DNA of 15,863 nt from DATBFX01 sp036558305 (GTDB lineage: Bacteria > Chloroflexota > Chloroflexia > Thermomicrobiales > UBA6265), in the NCBI GenBank assembly GCA_036558305.1, contig DATBFX010000019.1, forward strand, positions 1-15,863, given 5' to 3'. A program made the translations under genes and the position numbers. The notes under the pieces are model-generated. The model made no database searches. It had not been told where the DNA came from and worked only from the letters and a program-made list of their open reading frames with translations. Shown here piece by piece: positions 13,931 to 15,863 of this stretch (the first letter of the stretch is position 1; every line of letters starts with the position of its first letter).

Positions 13931-13937
13931 GAGGAGG
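13931..13937 (+). promoter_or_regulatory. Shine-Dalgarno of the M24-family gene
   Basis: GAGGAGG ends 3 nt before the ATG at 13941 and 6 nt before an in-frame GTG at 13944. It fixes the start here although the frame is open 165 nt farther upstream. Confidence 0.75.
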
Positions 13938-13940
13938 CGC

Positions 13941-15233
13941 ATGGTGGCGAAGGCGAAGGGCGGCGGCAAAAAGAAGGATCAAGTCCTCCCGACGGCGGCG
14001 ATGGGGCCGCGTGAGACACCGGTTGTCGGTTGGCAGATCGGGCAGGCCGAATACGACCAGCGGATCGAGCGCGTCCGCCGGCAGTTGGAACGGCGCGAGT
14101 TGGACGGTCTCGTCCTCTTCCACCCGATCCGGATGGCCTACGTCTCCGGTTTCTTCCACCTCAGCACCGAGCGGCCGATGGCGATCGTCGTCGGTCTGAA
14201 CGGCGGTCTCGGCGCGCTGATTCCGCAACTCGAGCAGGCCCACATCGCCAAGTCGCCCTCGGTCGAACACGTCAAGGTCTACCCCGAATACCCAACCGGC
14301 GGCACCAAGCACCCGCTCCTCCACCTCGCCGACCTGCTCACCGAGATGGGGCTCAACAAGGACGGTGTCCGCCTCGGCTACGACTCGAACGGCTACCTCG
14401 ACATCAACGGCTACGACGGGCCGCTGCTCTCCGAAGTCGTCGCCGAGGGCGTCGCCACGAGCCGCGCCCGCGACGTGATCGACAAACTCCGCGCCGTCAA
14501 GAGTGAGACCGAATTGCGGTTCATCGTCGAGAGTTGCACGTGGGGCAACCTCGCCCACCGGCTGATGCAGGAGAAGATCGAGCTCGGCCGCAACGAGATG
14601 GACATCTCCTTCGAAGCCTCGACCGACGCGTCCCGAATGATGATTGCCGCCCTCGGTCCCACCTACCAACCGCTGACGGCGGTCTGGAGCACGCCGGTGC
14701 TGACCATGTTCCACGCCGGCGCCAACACCGTCCTCCCCCACGGTCTCGCCAACGCCACCGGCATCCGCCGCGGCGACGTCCTCGTCACCGGCGCCACCGC
14801 CGACGTTGGCGGCTACAACTCGGAACTCGAACGGACCATGATCGTCGGCGACCCGTCGCCGGAGTTCGAAAAGTACTTCGACCTGATGATGCAACTCCAG
14901 CAAGCCGGGTTCGACGCCCTCCGCCCCGGCCGCACCTTCGCCGACGTCGAAACCGACGTCAGCAACACGTTCAAGTCTCTCGGCGTCGCCGATCTCCAAC
15001 GCCACCACACCGGCCACGGGATCGGTCTCGAAGGCCACGAATGGCCCTTCATCGACAAGGGCAGTGCCGACGTCCTCGTCGAGGAGAACATGGTCCTCTC
15101 CGTGGAACCCGGTTTGTACGTGCCTGGCCTGGCGGGGTTTCGCCACTCCGACACCGTCGTCATTCGGGCGAACGGGGCCGAACGCCTCACCTACTACCCG
15201 CGCGATCTGGAGAGCATGATCGTTCGGGTCTGA
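13941..15233 (+). CDS. M24-family (Xaa-Pro peptidase/creatinase-like) protein with altered metal site
   Basis: A 430-residue two-domain protein with a creatinase-type N-terminal domain (about 30-185) and a C-terminal pita-bread fold (about 190-428). Conserved marks are HAGANTVLPHG (258-268), HHTGHGIGLEGHE (355-367) and ENMVLSVEPGLY (382-393). Of the five usual metal ligands (Asp, Asp, His, Glu, Glu), my alignment keeps His359 and Glu389. The first Asp position is Gly284 (LVTGA), the second is Glu295 (GYNSELERT), and the last Glu is Ser403 (FRHSDT). It may thus be a metal-independent hydrolase like creatinase, or bind metal differently; calling it an aminopeptidase is not safe. The N-terminus (MVAKAKGGGKKKD) is a basic, probably disordered tail, not a signal peptide. 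The start is supported by GAGGAGG. It converges on the hemoglobin gene. Confidence 0.88.
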   Translation: MVAKAKGGGKKKDQVLPTAAMGPRETPVVGWQIGQAEYDQRIERVRRQLERRELDGLVLFHPIRMAYVSGFFHLSTERPMAIVVGLNGGLGALIPQLEQAHIAKSPSVEHVKVYPEYPTGGTKHPLLHLADLLTEMGLNKDGVRLGYDSNGYLDINGYDGPLLSEVVAEGVATSRARDVIDKLRAVKSETELRFIVESCTWGNLAHRLMQEKIELGRNEMDISFEASTDASRMMIAALGPTYQPLTAVWSTPVLTMFHAGANTVLPHGLANATGIRRGDVLVTGATADVGGYNSELERTMIVGDPSPEFEKYFDLMMQLQQAGFDALRPGRTFADVETDVSNTFKSLGVADLQRHHTGHGIGLEGHEWPFIDKGSADVLVEENMVLSVEPGLYVPGLAGFRHSDTVVIRANGAERLTYYPRDLESMIVRV

Positions 15234-15272
15234 CCCAGCAGCGCTTGGTCAGGCATTGGTCACGTCAGGCGA

Positions 15273-15289
15273 GCGCCGCTTCCAGGCGC
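15273..15289. terminator. Weak candidate terminator after the M24-family gene
   Basis: GCGCC (15273-15277) pairs with GGCGC (15285-15289) around a 7-base loop, about 40 nt after the M24 stop. There is no T-run. The remainder of the 150-nt convergent gap shows no other gene. Confidence 0.25.
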
Positions 15290-15370
15290 ACGGCGAACCG
15301 AGACGGCAACGAGATCGCTTGCGAGTTGCTGCCGTCGCCCGCGCGGGCGTGCGCCGCAACGTGCCGTTCG

Positions 15371-15384
15371 GACCGGGGCCGGTC
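15371..15384. terminator. Short GC hairpin at the end of the hemoglobin gene
   Basis: GACCGG and CCGGTC flank GG and touch the TAG stop (15384-15386) of the minus-strand gene. The stem is too tight for a classic terminator, so this is only a possible 3' end structure. Confidence 0.2.
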
Positions 15385-15863
15385 TACTGGGACGCGCTGA
15401 CAACCTCGCCCATGGCGGTCATGTAGGCCGTCACCAGTTCCTGCTTTTCGCGTTCCGGCACCTTATAGTAGTCGAGCGCGCGGACGATCTCGTTGCCGAC
15501 CTCCGCGAACTCGTCGGCCGTGAGGTGGAAGCGTCCGTGGGCCTCGTCCAGCGGCAGACCGGTGTAGGCGACCGGTCCCCCGGCCTTGGCGATGATCCAG
15601 ACGGTCCGCCAGAACTTCAGGCCCGGCAACCGGGTGGGCGCCTCCGTCTCGTTCCACGCCTTGAGGGCGGGGTTGACGTTGAGCTTGGGATTCGTGATGA
15701 TCGCGTCGCTGAAGCGGTCGACGACCGCCGCGATGGCGAAGGCACCGCCGAGCCGGTCGTACAGGCTCGGCTCCGGGGTCGCCTCCTGCGCCGCCGGTTC
15801 CGCCGCCGCGGCGGTCGCCGGCAGCAGGCCGCGCGCCGCGGCAACACCCGCGATCGCGCCCGC
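15384..15863 (-). CDS. Group I truncated hemoglobin with apparent export leader, 5' partial
   Basis: Heme protein of the 2-on-2 truncated globin family, likely involved in O2 or NO binding or detoxification. The frame is open to the window end, so the start lies beyond 15863; 159 residues are visible. The globin begins at SLYDRLGGAFAIAAVVDRFS, the usual group I opening. It continues with LPGLKFWRTVWIIAKAGGPVAYTG and then DEAHGRF, whose histidine (codon 15537-15539) fits the proximal F8 ligand. The residue after the Phe in VVDRFS, where many members have Tyr B10, is Ser. Ahead of the globin is an Ala-rich stretch (IAGVAAARGLLPATAAAA) and an Ala/Glu/Pro linker, resembling the end of a Sec or Tat signal peptide, so export is inferred. 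The TTG at 15629 is internal and not a start, because the first globin helices lie upstream of it. Confidence 0.88.
   Translation of the reverse strand, partial: AGAIAGVAAARGLLPATAAAAEPAAQEATPEPSLYDRLGGAFAIAAVVDRFSDAIITNPKLNVNPALKAWNETEAPTRLPGLKFWRTVWIIAKAGGPVAYTGLPLDEAHGRFHLTADEFAEVGNEIVRALDYYKVPEREKQELVTAYMTAMGEVVSASQ

Noticed and set aside
11053..14019. A 988-codon open frame on the minus strand
   Set aside because: It runs antisense to the LuxR-type, propeller and M24 genes, shows no recognisable domain and has the Arg/Gly/Asp/Glu-rich composition of GC-rich shadow frames.
15384..15629. Stand-alone 81-residue protein starting at TTG 15629
   Set aside because: It is the C-terminal half of the truncated hemoglobin; the same frame continues upstream with the conserved globin N-terminus.

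Overview
The window is very GC-rich, tightly packed, and holds 11 genes, two of them cut by the window edges. It carries ABC peptide-type transport genes, partner-switching signalling proteins with a separate STAS antagonist, a large ATPase/TPR/LuxR regulator, and many short-unit repeats lying between and inside genes. This mix, plus a CCTTCGACAAGCTCAGG-type dispersed element read through in frame, best fits a Chloroflexota bacterium (Thermomicrobia/Sphaerobacter-like). That placement is inference, since no rRNA or tRNA lies in the window. Most long open frames on the opposite strand or in other frames are GC-driven shadows and are left out.

Layout. (1) 1-3593, plus strand: a solute-binding protein (5' end off-window) and two DppB/DppC-type permeases. 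No ATP-binding subunit is visible. Each gap of this operon holds a different hairpin-forming repeat: a GTGGCAA-type heptamer array (1551-1643), a GGGGCTA-type heptamer array (2632-2728) and a perfect 38-bp inverted repeat (3599-3721). (2) 3825-5138, plus: type II NADH dehydrogenase (TTG start), ending at a bidirectional terminator-like hairpin. (3) 5163-9639, minus: a probable operon in the order phosphatase/kinase fusion (GAF-SpoIIE-HATPase), STAS anti-sigma antagonist, unknown soluble protein, FAD-dependent oxidoreductase. The last two genes overlap by a GTGA. (4) 9868-12525, plus, divergent: a large NB-ARC-type ATPase/TPR/LuxR-HTH regulator with two in-frame repeat-derived insertions. (5) 12700-13851, plus: exported TolB-like beta-propeller. 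(6) 13941-15233, plus: M24 'pita-bread' peptidase-family protein lacking several of the usual metal ligands. (7) 15384-15863, minus: group I truncated hemoglobin with an apparent export leader; its start lies beyond the window.

How the parts may work together. The phosphatase/kinase fusion and STAS protein form the core of a partner switch: the kinase domain would phosphorylate the STAS serine and the SpoIIE domain would remove the phosphate. No sigma factor is present, so the output is unknown. The two downstream genes may be its regulated output or simply co-transcribed. The most unusual aspect is the repeats. Five arrays or palindromes and one short dispersed element occur in under 10 kb. 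An octamer (GACGGACA) lies directly after the start codon of one gene and again inside the LuxR-type regulator. Because 8 is not a multiple of 3, a one-unit change there would shift the reading frame.
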